DNA of 64,000 nucleotides, taken from positions 44,841,969 to 44,905,968 of the forward strand of contig NC_133538.1 in assembly GCF_048544455.1 (NCBI RefSeq), given 5' to 3'. Source of the stretch: Silene latifolia (taxonomy: Eukaryota > Streptophyta > Magnoliopsida > Caryophyllales > Caryophyllaceae). Every line of letters starts with the position of its first letter. The stretch's first letter is position 1. Both the position numbers and the translations under genes were made by a program. Shown one piece after another: positions 1-10,265 of this stretch. Under the pieces are notes generated by a model. It was given only the letters and a program-made list of their open reading frames with translations. It had not been told where the DNA came from and ran no database searches.

Positions 1-136
1 TCGGAAAGAAGAGAAGTTTGGCAGGTTTTAGCTGAATTTTGGAGTTGGAGTAAGAGAGAAGAGCTTTATTAGGAGGAGATAGAGGAAGTGAATGTTTAAT
101 GGTGGAAGCAGCTCTGACGGTCATATCCATTGCCAT
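1..136 (-). CDS. Partial N-terminus of an unidentified protein, probably plastid-targeted
   Basis: The minus strand reads from ATG at 136 to the window edge without a stop, giving 45 codons. ATGs at 130 and 124 are in the same frame, and an in-frame TAG lies upstream near 270. The start MAMDMTVRAAST is followed by residues rich in Ser, Ala, Lys and Pro, with no acidic residue after position 4. That composition is typical of chloroplast transit peptides. No mature domain is inside the window, so the function is unknown. The targeting call is inferred from composition only. It is the only candidate host gene here not embedded in a recognisable element. Confidence 0.45.
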   Translation of the reverse strand, partial: MAMDMTVRAASTIKHSLPLSPPNKALLSYSNSKIQLKPAKLLFFP

Positions 137-1023
137 ATCTGCTTTTGAAATCAGAAGAGAATGGCTGGAGATGTAGTGGACTAACTTATTGTTGCAGAAT
201 GTTTCAGTGAACAGTTTGATTCTGGTTTCCAAAAAAAAGCTTATTATTCTGATGGGAATTGAATGGCTCTAGTTTTAAAACAGGTTCCTGCTAAAAAAAT
301 ACAAAAAGTCTCCTACACATTTAATTTTCGAAGTATATATAGCAGATTTCGACGTATATACAGCAGCTGCAAAATGCTAGGTGGAACAATGAAAATGAGG
401 TGTAGCTACTGAACACGCAAGCAACAACACATTTAAAAACACAGAGTAGCTACGAAAATTGACTCTCCAAAAATGAAACACGCATCCAAAGAATGACAAG
501 ATAATCCAAAAATTAAGTATGAAGCAACAACAACAAAAGTGAGGTTTATCCTCACAAACATAATCATGAGCAAAATAGAGGCGAAACTATTAAAATTAAG
601 TATGCCAAATAAGAATTCACAGCTGGAAACAGAAGGCTAAAGAGTAGATCAAAGACTAGAGCAGCAACTCAAACACAGAGAAGCAATCGTTAATCTTAAT
701 TCATTTTATATATGACGAAATGTTCTAACAGCAACACTTACAGATGCAAAGAAAAGAGAACAGGCACCAATAAATTACATAATGACAACTTGAAAATTTG
801 TGTGACTATTGACTCCCTAAATTTATGGTTCATTAAAGTCCAGGGGAAGCGAATAAAACATGGATTTGCGTCTCTGAAAGTGCATAAGCCAGTCCAATGC
901 TTACACATAGTGATAGGATACTGATGCGTCATGGCAAATAAAGAAATAAAGCAGCTTGCCACTAACCACTAAGATCACAATCATCGTAAGAAACATAAGT
1001 TAGAAACATTATTAGAAACACAC
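137..1023. other. Upstream sequence of the edge gene, no gene recognised
   Basis: This AT-rich stretch has only short unconvincing frames on both strands. It would hold the promoter and 5' UTR of the minus-strand gene starting at 136. No repeat, LTR or inverted end was recognised. Confidence 0.4.
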
Positions 1024-1545
1024 CTTTTGGCTATCAGGATCATTCAAAGATCAAATGCTTGAGCATTCTTTGGGAAATCGGCATCAATGCATGTCACAAC
1101 GGATATGTGATACAATTTCAAAACTCCAATGGCTGCCACAGTTCTCACATAGCTACTGCCATCTTTCAACCTGGATACCAATGGTCCAACTAGATACTCC
1201 ACCAAATTCGCAACACGTAGTGTACAAAGACTCCTTAAGGCAAGACCGCGGATCATTGGATCTTGATCCTTACAACCCCTTTGAAGGAAATTGATAGTAA
1301 GAAGTGCAAGATCAGGGTTGTTCCTGGCATAATTTTCCACATACAGGTAACACATTTTCTTCAAAACTATGTATGATGTGGCTGAACACATGACCATTTC
1401 GCTAAACACTGATGAGACATCAATACCAATTGTCATGTAAGAAATCACTTTCTTGAAGAGATCCCGCTTCGAGTCATCGGTACCTGGCGCTCTGCTACCT
1501 GCTAGTTGTCTTAGCTGTAGCTTCAGATCCGTCACTTCACTTTTC
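1024..1545 (-). pseudogene. AP-4 complex beta subunit (beta-adaptin-like) second-exon fragment
   Basis: AP-4 beta is the large adaptin subunit of a trans-Golgi coat complex for vacuolar sorting. The minus strand gives an N-terminal adaptin segment with DLKLQLRQLAGSRAPG, DDSKRDLFKKVISYMTIG and VSSVFSEMVMCSATS, close to plant AP-4 beta. The fragment starts at a good splice acceptor (TGCAG before 1545) and ends at a GT donor after 1024, so a whole exon with intron edges was copied. After DADFP two 1-nt insertions destroy the frame near the 3' end, and no first exon or downstream exons follow. It is a decayed fragment. A working gene is excluded unless the frameshifts are sequence errors and the other exons lie outside the window, which the arrangement makes unlikely. 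Confidence 0.85.
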
Positions 1546-2156
1546 CTGCAAATACAAAGAGCCTTCTTCTTACCACTAGTGTACTAAACTAAAGATCAAA
1601 ATCACCTATAATCAACCCACCTGAATAAAATCCTCACCAACTACTACTATAATTGGTCTATAGCAAGCGACAACTACTGTCATGCATCAACAACAATCTT
1701 CCATTCACTGTCAAATCCAAGAAAAGAAAATGACCACATTGTCTGCTAATTTGTGCAGCAAAGGAAACAATATTGTGTTCATATTAATAAGAACACCGTC
1801 CAGCAGGACAAATCATGAATACATCAGTTGCTTAACACGCAAACAACACATTAACCAACAATGAACAATGATTCCTGCCTGTTAGGAGAGTACGGAGAGT
1901 CAGGTACGCAGAACTGTATCCTTGTGACATGTGGTTTTAAGGACAAACCTAAGTTACCTGAAATCGGTCATAACTAACAGTGAACAATAATAATGAAACT
2001 TCAATTGCGAGAGTAGTCGCGCAGAAAAGGAACGCATAGAAATCAATGGAAGTCGAGTGAAGGAAGATAGAAAAACAAGAGCAGCGATAATTTAACGAAT
2101 TAAATAAGTTGGATTATGCTTAAACAGGAAAGAAAATAGAAATGAGAAAGACTAAC

Positions 2157-2811
2157 CTTCAAGGGGAACCTGGTAAAAGCTGATTGAAAGCGACCTTTAC
2201 AGACGATATGGAACCAGATCGTCAATACTGGGAGGGCAACCAGCAAGGGTGTAGAAGTCTTTACATCTTTTGCACTCAGCAATCCCAGCAATAAAAGGTG
2301 TGATATTACAAGACCGATAATTATGCGTTGATGTAAATCTGGCCAGAAGGCAGCTCCACTTTCATATTTTCGGTCGTAGACATTGATAATCTAGGGAGAA
2401 CAAAGCATAGAGTACCCGACCCGTTAATAAAATATTGAACAGTGCCTGGAATTATTTAATAGAAACAATATTTGAGAAGATTGTACCCGATGAAGAAAAA
2501 CCAAGTAAGCAAACGCAAAGAAGACAATGATGAAAGGAAGAAGTATCGGTGTGATAACACAATAGACAAGTCCAAGTAGAAAGTAAAGTTGAATCCGAGG
2601 CTCGTATGTAGGGAAGTTCAGGAAACCAGGATCCATTGCTTCATCCCGGTCTTGCTCAGTTTTAACCAATACTGTATTCTTAATATGGAACAATATTAGA
2701 GGAACTAATCTGAGGACTTCAGCGGCAACACTAGCCCAACCATAAACCATAATATAAGTAATGAAGAAAGTAGCTTCCATTGGTATTGACACCCCAATGG
2801 TTCTAGGAATT
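2157..2811 (-). pseudogene. OSCA/CSC1-like hyperosmolality-gated calcium channel, two C-terminal exons
   Basis: Two exons are clear on the minus strand. Exon 2811-2487 begins after TGCAG and encodes IPRTIGVSIPMEATFFITYI through DEAMDPG and YLVFLHR, ending at a GT donor. Exon 2390-2157 begins after CTAG and encodes IINVYDRKYESGAAFWPD, GLVISHLLLLGLLSAKD and VLTIWFH...CKGRF, ending AAG before GTTAGT. These match the last transmembrane helices of the OSCA/CSC1 channel family (DUF221/RSN1_7TM). Both exons are open and the introns are intact, but the rest of the gene is missing, so this is a fragment copied at DNA level. It lies upstream of and parallel to the AP-4 beta fragment, an unrelated gene, which points to transduplication. 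Confidence 0.85.
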
Positions 2812-4920
2812 CTGCAGGGATACACAACATGATTATAATTTGCAGGACATCAGAACATCAGAAAAATGTGTTTCTCAATTTAAATTGCCAGAAATGTAAA
2901 GGTATAGTTGTATAGACATAACCAAGCTACAAATGGGCTGATACGCACACCACGTTTACAAAAGTTACCATTTTTCCATTTTGGACGACTCACTATTTCC
3001 ATTTAAAATAAAAAAAACTAACCTTGATCATAGTCTTATAATCATAATATTAACAAGGACGGATAATTAGACAACTATCATGACAGTAACGTTCAAAAAA
3101 GCAAAAATAAAACTCGTAAGAAAGACAACACTTAAAACTGATTAGCATGATAAATTGGTTAGCATGCTAGTGTGCGTAGAATACAAGAGCTAAACGCTAT
3201 AATATGGGTATTGCTGACAGTCGTAGCTGAGTTGCTATTTGTGCCATACTACAGATGAGACATTCTGTCATCTGCTTTTCCAAACTGAGTACAGTTCTAA
3301 GCTTTTGAATTACATTGAGGAATGGATGGAGGTCAAAATGAATAGAAATGATTACCCGATCTTTGAATCGCTAGAAAACGAACTTGGAGAAGAAATATAT
3401 TGTTGATGTGATCGGTGCTTATGTGTATCTTTGGTTGGATGCAACGCAATAAATGCAAATTTAAGAACTGTATACCTAGGCCTACCGTATACCCAGGCCT
3501 CTTGTGGTTGTTGATCGAGATAAAAAGGAAAACAAGGCTAAGATGTGAACAAATGATGGAACATTCCCTGCAAAAAAAGGATATCAATTGGATCTTGAGA
3601 GTCCATACTACATAACTGTAATGTTTTATACGATAATTGGCTTATTTACATGATTATTATCTGCACAAAGTAGTCACTATTTATCCAAAAATGGTAATAT
3701 AAAGTAGAATCACGAAAAATACTCTCCCATCATAGAACTATTGAGGTAAGGGGGAATTTTGTGAGAAAAGTCTGGTCGTACAAGTAGGAAGGTCGTAAAG
3801 GCGCAAAAGCAATGTGATCATCAAAACGTTCCTAGTATAAATCCACCTACTCTGATCACAATTAACAACCAATTTCAACAAACTCTTTCCTAATTCCTAC
3901 ACCAAACAAAACTTAAGAATGGAAAACGTAACAAAAGAAATCGTGTCAAAATAACATCAACGAAATCAAGAAAACCATCAACTCCTACAATAAATCTAAA
4001 ATAAAGACAGTAACCTCTGAAATGACGAACAAATCAAGTAGATTAACCTAAGAAGACAACAAATTGCTGGAACAGAAACTAAGTGATACCGCACAAACTA
4101 ATAACAAATGTCCGTATTTTTTTTGGCAACAAATCGATTGAACACTTAAACACTAACACGTTTTAAAAGACAAAGGAGGTACTGAAATTCGATCAAACCT
4201 CAAAAAATGGAAAAGCATAGCAAAAGAACAGCGATAATAAGTAAATAAAAGGAAAGGAACATACGAAGAAGCGGAGAGATTGATGTACGCCTACAAACGA
4301 ACAACGATAATAAGTAAATAAACTAGTTGAGCTTTAATTTATGAAATTAAATCAGTCGATTGAAAATTAGTGTGATTGAAACGGAATGAAAGCGGTATGG
4401 ATCGAAATGTAAATTAGTTGATCGAAATTACCAAATTCCGGATGACAATGGCGGTAGAAAATCTTAGTGATAATGGCGGTCGAAAAGTGATTTATTACGG
4501 TAAGAAAGGGGAAGGACCTTAAAAAGAAGCGGAAAAATCCACTTCAATTGATTTTATGCGTTCATACTGTGCTCGATTTTGATCAATAACGATTAAAACT
4601 TGCTTTAAAATAAATAAATTAGTAATGAAAGTACAGTGATAATGGCGAAAACGAGATGAATCGGAGAAGACGGAATGAAAATTACGGATGAATTGAAATG
4701 AAAACTATTGAATCGAAAGTACCTAAGTTGAGGAGGATAATGGCGGATGAAAAGCTCACTATCAATGGCGGTTGGAAGCTCGGCGTTAATGGTGAGTGAC
4801 GAGATGAAGATGAAGCTGAGCTGAAGAGAGAGGAGGAGGACACCGTAAATGGCTTTGAGATGTAAGGTGTATGGGTTAGATAATATAGGGATATGTGTCA
4901 TAATCTGATGAATTTACAAT
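2812..4920. other. AT-rich stretch with no gene recognised
   Basis: Short frames exist on both strands (for example 3333-3587 and 4605-4901 minus) but none shows a recognisable domain or consistent splice sites. It may be the body of whichever element copied the two gene fragments, or ordinary intergenic DNA. Confidence 0.35.
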
Positions 4921-4992
4921 TTTTAGATCCAATGGTTTAGAATGGGTACAGCTACCTCACCCTAAGAAGGGTGCCTCACATGATTCAATTTC
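4921..4992. mobile_element. Possible right end of a TA-tract-targeting element
   Basis: Just before the (TA)n tract the sequence contains CTCACCCTAAGAAGGGTGCC, an inverted pair (CACCCT...AGGGTG), then CTCACATGATTC. Read inward on the minus strand the end begins GAATCATGTGAGGCACC, resembling the GTGAG-containing ends of the neighbouring elements. No matching left end was found in the window, so this is tentative. Confidence 0.35.
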
Positions 4993-5013
4993 TATATATA
5001 TATATATATATAG
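4993..5013. repeat. (TA)n microsatellite bordering element A
   Basis: Pure TA repeat. It is the first of the TA tracts that separate the elements in this window. Confidence 0.9.
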
Positions 5014-5018
5014 AATTA

Positions 5019-5563
5019 GGATCACATGAGTCCACCCTATCTTTTTGAGTCCGTGAGTCCATGATACAATATCACACGTTATACTACACAATATCACAAC
5101 CACGCTTTCACACGTTATACTAAATAATATCACAAATGAAAAAAAAAGTTTTAGAAAAAAAAATTCGAAAAAAAAATCGTGATATTGTTTTGTAATACAA
5201 TATCACACGTTATACTAAACAATATCACAGCATACATTAAAATTTTTTTTTTAAAAAAAAAAAAATAAAAAAAAAAACTTTTTCGAAAAGAAAAATTTGA
5301 AAAAAAAAATTGTGATATTATTTTGTAATACAATATCACACGTTATACTAAACAATATCACAGCTTTAAAAAAAAAAACTTTTACGGAAAAAAAAAAAAA
5401 ATCGGAAAAAAAAAATTTGAAAAAAAAAAAAAAAAAAAAAAAAACTTTTTCGGAAAAAAAAATTTTGAAAAAAAAAATTCGTGATATTGTTTTGTATAGT
5501 GCGTGATATTGTTTTATGGACTCATGGACTCAAATATATAGGTGGACTCACCGGATCTTGCCT
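5019..5563. mobile_element. Element A: short non-autonomous TIR element (MULE-like)
   Basis: The left end reads GGATCACATGAGTCCACC and the reverse complement of the right end reads AAGATCCGGTGAGTCCACC. Both continue with TTTGAGTCC and then TGAGTCCAT, so the inverted ends match over roughly 50 bp. The body has no gene, only reiterated ACAATATCACA words and poly-A/poly-T stretches. It is flanked on both sides by TA tracts. The family is inferred from its terminal similarity to the neighbouring elements. Confidence 0.7.
5063..5515. repeat. Reiterated ACAATATCACA word with A-rich spacers in element A
   Basis: The phrase ACAATATCACACGTTATACT recurs several times, mostly followed by AAACAATATCACA, separated by long A runs. 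The inverted form GATATTGTTTTGTA occurs at 5177, 5312 and 5483. Translations of this region are only Lys/Phe-rich noise. Confidence 0.8.
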
Positions 5564-5564
5564 C

Positions 5565-5567
<3 letters not shown>

Positions 5568-5622
<55 letters not shown>
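5568..5622. repeat. (TA)n microsatellite between elements A and B1
   Basis: Uninterrupted TA repeat directly joining the right end of A and the left end of B1. Confidence 0.95.
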
Positions 5623-5626
<4 letters not shown>

Positions 5627-5628
5627 CA

Positions 5629-7400
5629 GGATCCCGTACGAACTAAATTAAGTTACGAACCGTACGAACTGAATAGGAACCACTGAATTGAAGAAATCAA
5701 CGGTCCAGAACTACCTCCCTTCCCCATCACTCGCATAAATTCAATAATGTAAACCTTGAATCACTCCCCTCCCATATTCTCTCTCCTCCTTACCTATTCA
5801 GCAGACACCACCCTTGCTATCAATTGCCATCAACTCCGGCGATATTAGCGGTCACCAATTACTCCGACGATGACATCATCGTCATACACTTCTTCCCTGA
5901 CGCATTTTTACGGCCAACTGTTATTCAAATCCTTCGACGGCGCCGACTTCTCTACTTCTCCACTATCACTACTAGGCACCGCCAACCACCGGCAAATCTC
6001 CTTGTCTCACCGGTGATTACTATTTGTTCACATAAAAAAATAAGGACATTAGAGACTTTTTAAATGTTTCATCTTTGTTTTTCCTTTTCCAAATGTTAGA
6101 TCTACTGAGAAATAGAAATAATTTCGAAAAAATAATCATATAATTGCAATCCTTGTAAAATTTCCATGGTGGCTGAGATGTCAACGATGGTCATTTGATC
6201 GCCGGCGTCATTTCGGCCGGATTGCTTCCCGCGATTGCGATAGTTAGGATTTGAGCTGTTCGGTGGTGTTTTATGTGGCATTTTTGTGGTGTTCTTTGGT
6301 TGGCGTGGCGGTACTATTGCGCGCTGATGGCCAGTTCCGACGAGTTAATGTCGTTGGTTCGGTATTTTTTTTTGATATTTTACTTCCAATTTGTAAATCT
6401 AGTATTCAAATCGGAATTGTGGATAATTTTCGACGAGTTGATGTCGCTAGTTCGGTCTTTTCTTTATATTTTACTTCCAATTTGTAAATCTAGTATTCAG
6501 ATCTGAAATTTTAGAGTGAAACCGTCCTTACCGGCGTCGTAATTTTGTCGTGGTGTGTGTTTGGTCTGCGGTGGTGGTTGTGGTTCGGTGATGATCGTGA
6601 TGTTCAATGTGTGGGATTGATACACGGATACATTAGGTATACAAACTAGATACCGTGGTGGGATGTGTATCTAGAATTGGTGTTTGTGTATCTAGATTGT
6701 TGTGTTTGTGTATCTGAGTAGTGGTGGCTGACACCGTGGTGGTGGTGGTGACAATAATGGTGGTGGTTGTGGTGGTAGGCTGGCAGTGGTGGTGGCGGCA
6801 GCAGTGGTGGTGGTGGTGGCAGTGGTGTCGTTATCAGTGGTAATGGCGGTGGTGGGGGCAACGGTGATGGTGGTGGCAGTGGATACACAAAATACCACTC
6901 CAAATACACACCGTATTAATACGGGATACATGTGTATCCGGCAGTATAACCATGTGTATCTGGTATTAATACGATGTGTTTCCGGAAGTATGAACGTGTG
7001 TATCCAGAAGTATTATAATGTGTATCTGGCATAAATGTCATGTGTATCCGCAAAAATTATAAAATGTATCCGCAAAAAATATAAAATGTATCCGAGAGTT
7101 AGTGTTAAAACTTGTAACAATTTACACAAAGTGTATCCGCTAATAATATAAAATGTATCCGGAAATAGTATAAAATGTATCTAGGAGTTAGTCTTAAAAC
7201 TTCCAAAAAAAATAGTGTTAAAAAAGTGTAAAAGTGCATCTAGAATTGTAGTGTAGAAAAAGTGTATCTAGATATGTTATAAGATATTTGAATAAGAGGT
7301 GTATATGGTAAGTATATAAAGTGTAGCTGAAAAAAAAAATGCCTTATTAAGCTAGTTCGTACGGTTAAGACACGTTAAAGGCAAAATTCACTGAACCCGC

Positions 7401-7402
<2 letters not shown>
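5629..7402. mobile_element. Element B1: non-autonomous TA-targeting element
   Basis: It begins GGATCCCGTACGAACTAAAT right after a TA tract. It ends AGCTAGTTCGTACGG...AACCCGCCC before the next TA tract. GTTCGTACGG near the right end is the inverse of CCGTACGAAC at the left end. A second copy (B2, 29681-31378) matches almost base for base, confirming a mobile family and its limits. The body has a CT-rich leader, a TGG-repeat block and an array of TGTATC words but no recognisable gene. Confidence 0.8.
6610..7330. repeat. TGG-repeat block and TGTATC array in B1
   Basis: 6720-6885 is dominated by GGTGGTGG. From about 6610 to 7320 the words TGTATCC and TGTATCTA recur at irregular short spacing (GTGTATCCGG, AATGTATCCG). 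Proline-, histidine- or valine-only translations here are artefacts of the repeat. Confidence 0.8.

Positions 7403-7488
<86 letters not shown>
7403..7488. repeat. (TA)n then (GA)n at the left border of element C
   Basis: A long TA tract passes directly into GA repeats, which run into GGCGGGATC, the left end of C. Confidence 0.95.
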
Positions 7489-7619
7489 GCGGGATCTCGT
7501 GAGTTTGGTTCTTACGGTGAGTTGTGAGTTTGGAAAATCTCACCATTAGATCAAAAGAAACCAACGGCTAAGAATAAAAAGAAAAATCAAACCACAAACA
7601 AAGCATGTCATATTAATAA

Positions 7620-8420
7620 ACAAAAACCTTACGTTCCCCAATCCATACGCCGACCTCCTTCCACTTTCCTCTCTCATCACCCATCCTCACCACTGCCGCG
7701 GCGAGATACAACGACGTCGGCGCACCACCGGCGATCGATTATCGACATCTTAATCGATTTTTTCGTTATTTTGATTTTTGAACGCGTTTCGCTTTGCTCG
7801 ATCTGGTTTTTTTACGTTTGTTTCCTCGCGTTTATTGATGTTCGAGCATGAGTATGAATATGTTATCATTTTTTCTTCGTTGTTTTGCTTTTCCGAACGT
7901 TTCGCGATGTGTTGATCTTTCGCTATGTGTTGATCTGGTTTGATTGAGATATTTTTGAAGTTAATTGATGTGTTAAACAATTGAATGGTCGTGTACTATA
8001 ATTATGATTGGAAGCTTGTATTGTTGGGATCTCGGTGTGGGGACATTGGCGAGCTAAATCCTTGTAGCTTGTTGTATCTTATTAGAATCGCATGTATCTT
8101 ATGAAAAGTTCTTGTCTTGTCCTTGGTAGTGTCTCGTGATTTGTTCTTCCGATATGCACTCGCAAGTGTGCGATTAACCTTCGTGGTAGCTTGTCGATTC
8201 CGGAGGTTTGATCGTATCGTGCATCATACATTGGAAATGAAATGTTTTCAAATTGGCTGAATTTAGTTTTTGTCATTGTCATTATTATGTTACTCGTCTT
8301 ACAACCGCAAGTCTGCAACTCCCAAAATTCCGGCCATTTTGAAGTAGAAATGGAATTGTTCCAATATTGATATTGAAAACCCGTCATTTAGTCATTTCAC
8401 GAGCTTTGGGGACAAATAAT
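7620..8420. other. Leader-like part of element C, no gene recognised
   Basis: A CG-rich stretch (7630-7745) is followed by T-rich DNA that looks like a captured 5' UTR or first intron for the LRR fragment downstream. No convincing coding frame was found. Confidence 0.35.
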
Positions 8421-8588
8421 TTTTGACTGATGAGGTACTTGAAAAAATTGAGCTCGTGTGCCCAAATTTATAATATGTTGATGGAAGCTTCTGTCGGAAT
8501 CTCACAAGCAAAGGGATAGGAAAGTTAGTGAAGTGCTGCCGTGAGTTTAAGCAATTGGTTATAGAAGGATGGATGGAACCAATTTTAT

Positions 8589-10131
8589 TGATAAGTGCAT
8601 ATTTTATATACGTTCACCCCCTATATTAGCTTCATTTTACATGTCATTTGGCACTTTTCATAGTGTTGTAAGCTAATATTTGTTGTTCTAGTGTATTTGC
8701 TTGTCTTAACATGTTTTTGTAGGAATCTAAGCATTTAGAGGCTTTTTCCTATCATTTTATACACTAAGTTCATTAAGCTAATCAAGACCAACTGTTGGAC
8801 TAAGCATGGAGCATTGGATTGGGTTTTGCATGAAGAAGTTGATGGATTAGTATGAGTAATGCAAATGTTGCCAACAAACAAAGTCAAAGCCCAAATGTTC
8901 AAGTCCAAGTCAAGGTGGAAAGCATAAGATTCCAACATGCTTAGGATGCTTTTTGGGAGCTCTAAAGATCATAGATGAGGCATTTACCCGGGTGATTAAG
9001 GAGCATTAAAGTATAAACCTTGGATTCCTCACGCAATTAATAGAGGAATTAAGAGAAAATACCCGGAAACACACGACCCCGATCGGGGCCACCTAACCCC
9101 GATCGGGGCCGCATGCATCTAGGCTTTTACGTTTTGCTTTCCTCTCCTATAAATAGGAGAGGTATTCTGAGGCTTTAATCATCGAATTTTTATGTCCAAG
9201 TTTAGTTTACAATAGCCTTAAGCATTATATTTCTCTCAATAGTTTTCATATTAGTTTACAAATTAGTTAATCTTGTAGTTCTTCAAACATTTGGTTCTAA
9301 GTTATTTCAAGCTTTTGGTTATACATTGTTCTTCCATACAAGTTCTCTACTTTTAAGGTATTTCTACTTATAGTTTATATCTCTACATTTCTATTTCAGT
9401 TATTACATAGTTTATAATTAAATAATTTGTTTAGATTACTTTAGTTTAATTCTTCCACATGTTAAAACAATTAGTTTATATAAATCATACAATTATGTTC
9501 ACCATTTCTCTTAATTTAGTTTACATTTCACATTTTAGTATGAGTAGCTAAATTTCCTAGTCTAAGGGCTAGGGGAGCCATGCATAAATCAAATATATAA
9601 CATGATAAAATAGATTAATAATAATATTGATCATATTGCTTCTATCACATGTTTGTGCCACAATGTTTAATCTTTGTTTAGGGCCCTATTCATTTGATTA
9701 AGTTTGTTTATTCGTTCTATAAGTCGAGAGGCACGAAATTGAATTAGACTAAGCATGTATAGTAGGACGACCTAGTCATGGACGAGAGTTTCTCTAGGAC
9801 CCGGTCTATAGTTGATGCTAATATCGTAAGATGGGTATCTTTAAGCCTAAGCAATTAACAATGTTATTAGTACCAAGTTTATCATGATTATATGTTTATC
9901 TTTGCATGCGTGACCCGAACCCCTTAGACTCCCTTTTATTATATAATTTATATCATTATTGTTATTAATCATCAAACAACCAAACCAAACCAAATCGTAA
10001 TCGACCTTGATAAAAATCTACCCATAGCAATTCACGAAGTAATTCCCGTTTCCTTATGTTCGACCCCTATTGCTACATTAACTTGTTGTTTAGGGAATTT
10101 ATCTTTGCATAGGTACGCGATAAGCCTATCA
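8589..10131 (+). repeat. Athila 5' LTR
   Basis: The ends are TGATAAGTGC and GATAAGCCTATCA. A TATA box (TATAAATAG) is at 9148-9156. Just upstream, at about 9076-9110, CCCCGATCGGGGCC occurs twice in tandem; the 3' LTR has it once. Confidence 0.92.
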
Positions 10132-10136
10132 AATTT

Positions 10137-10154
10137 TGGCGCCGTTGCCGGGGA
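10137..10154 (+). other. Athila primer-binding site
   Basis: TGGCGCCGTTGCCGGGGA lies 5 bp after the 5' LTR. It is the classic PBS of Athila/Tat elements, usually assigned to tRNA-Asp. Confidence 0.85.
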
Positions 10155-10265
10155 AACGGTTTTATTGCTTTTTAATTGTCGATTTTTATCTTGTTTTTGT
10201 TTTGTCTTGAGGAACACTTGTTCCTTGAGACCGTTACTTATCATTTTCCTAGAAATTGTTGTCTT

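Noticed and set aside
712..1294. Short frames on both strands near the left edge
   Set aside because: No domain, no splice context; those at 1044-1294 are shadows of the AP-4 beta fragment.
250..4350. A Helitron as carrier of the AP-4 beta and OSCA fragments
   Set aside because: Candidate CTAG ends (near 270 minus strand and 4325) lack a convincing GC-rich hairpin at the right distance and an A/T insertion site; left undecided.
5151..5506. Lys- or Phe-rich frames on both strands
   Set aside because: Products of A/T homopolymers inside element A, with no domain or start context.
6646..7034. Pro/His/Thr/Val-rich frames, also in B2 and in G near 24460-25290
   Set aside because: They come from TGG/GGT repeats and have no complexity beyond the repeat.
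8735..8938. A 67-codon frame present identically at 15191-15394
   Set aside because: It is duplicated because it lies in both Athila LTRs; no similarity to a protein family.
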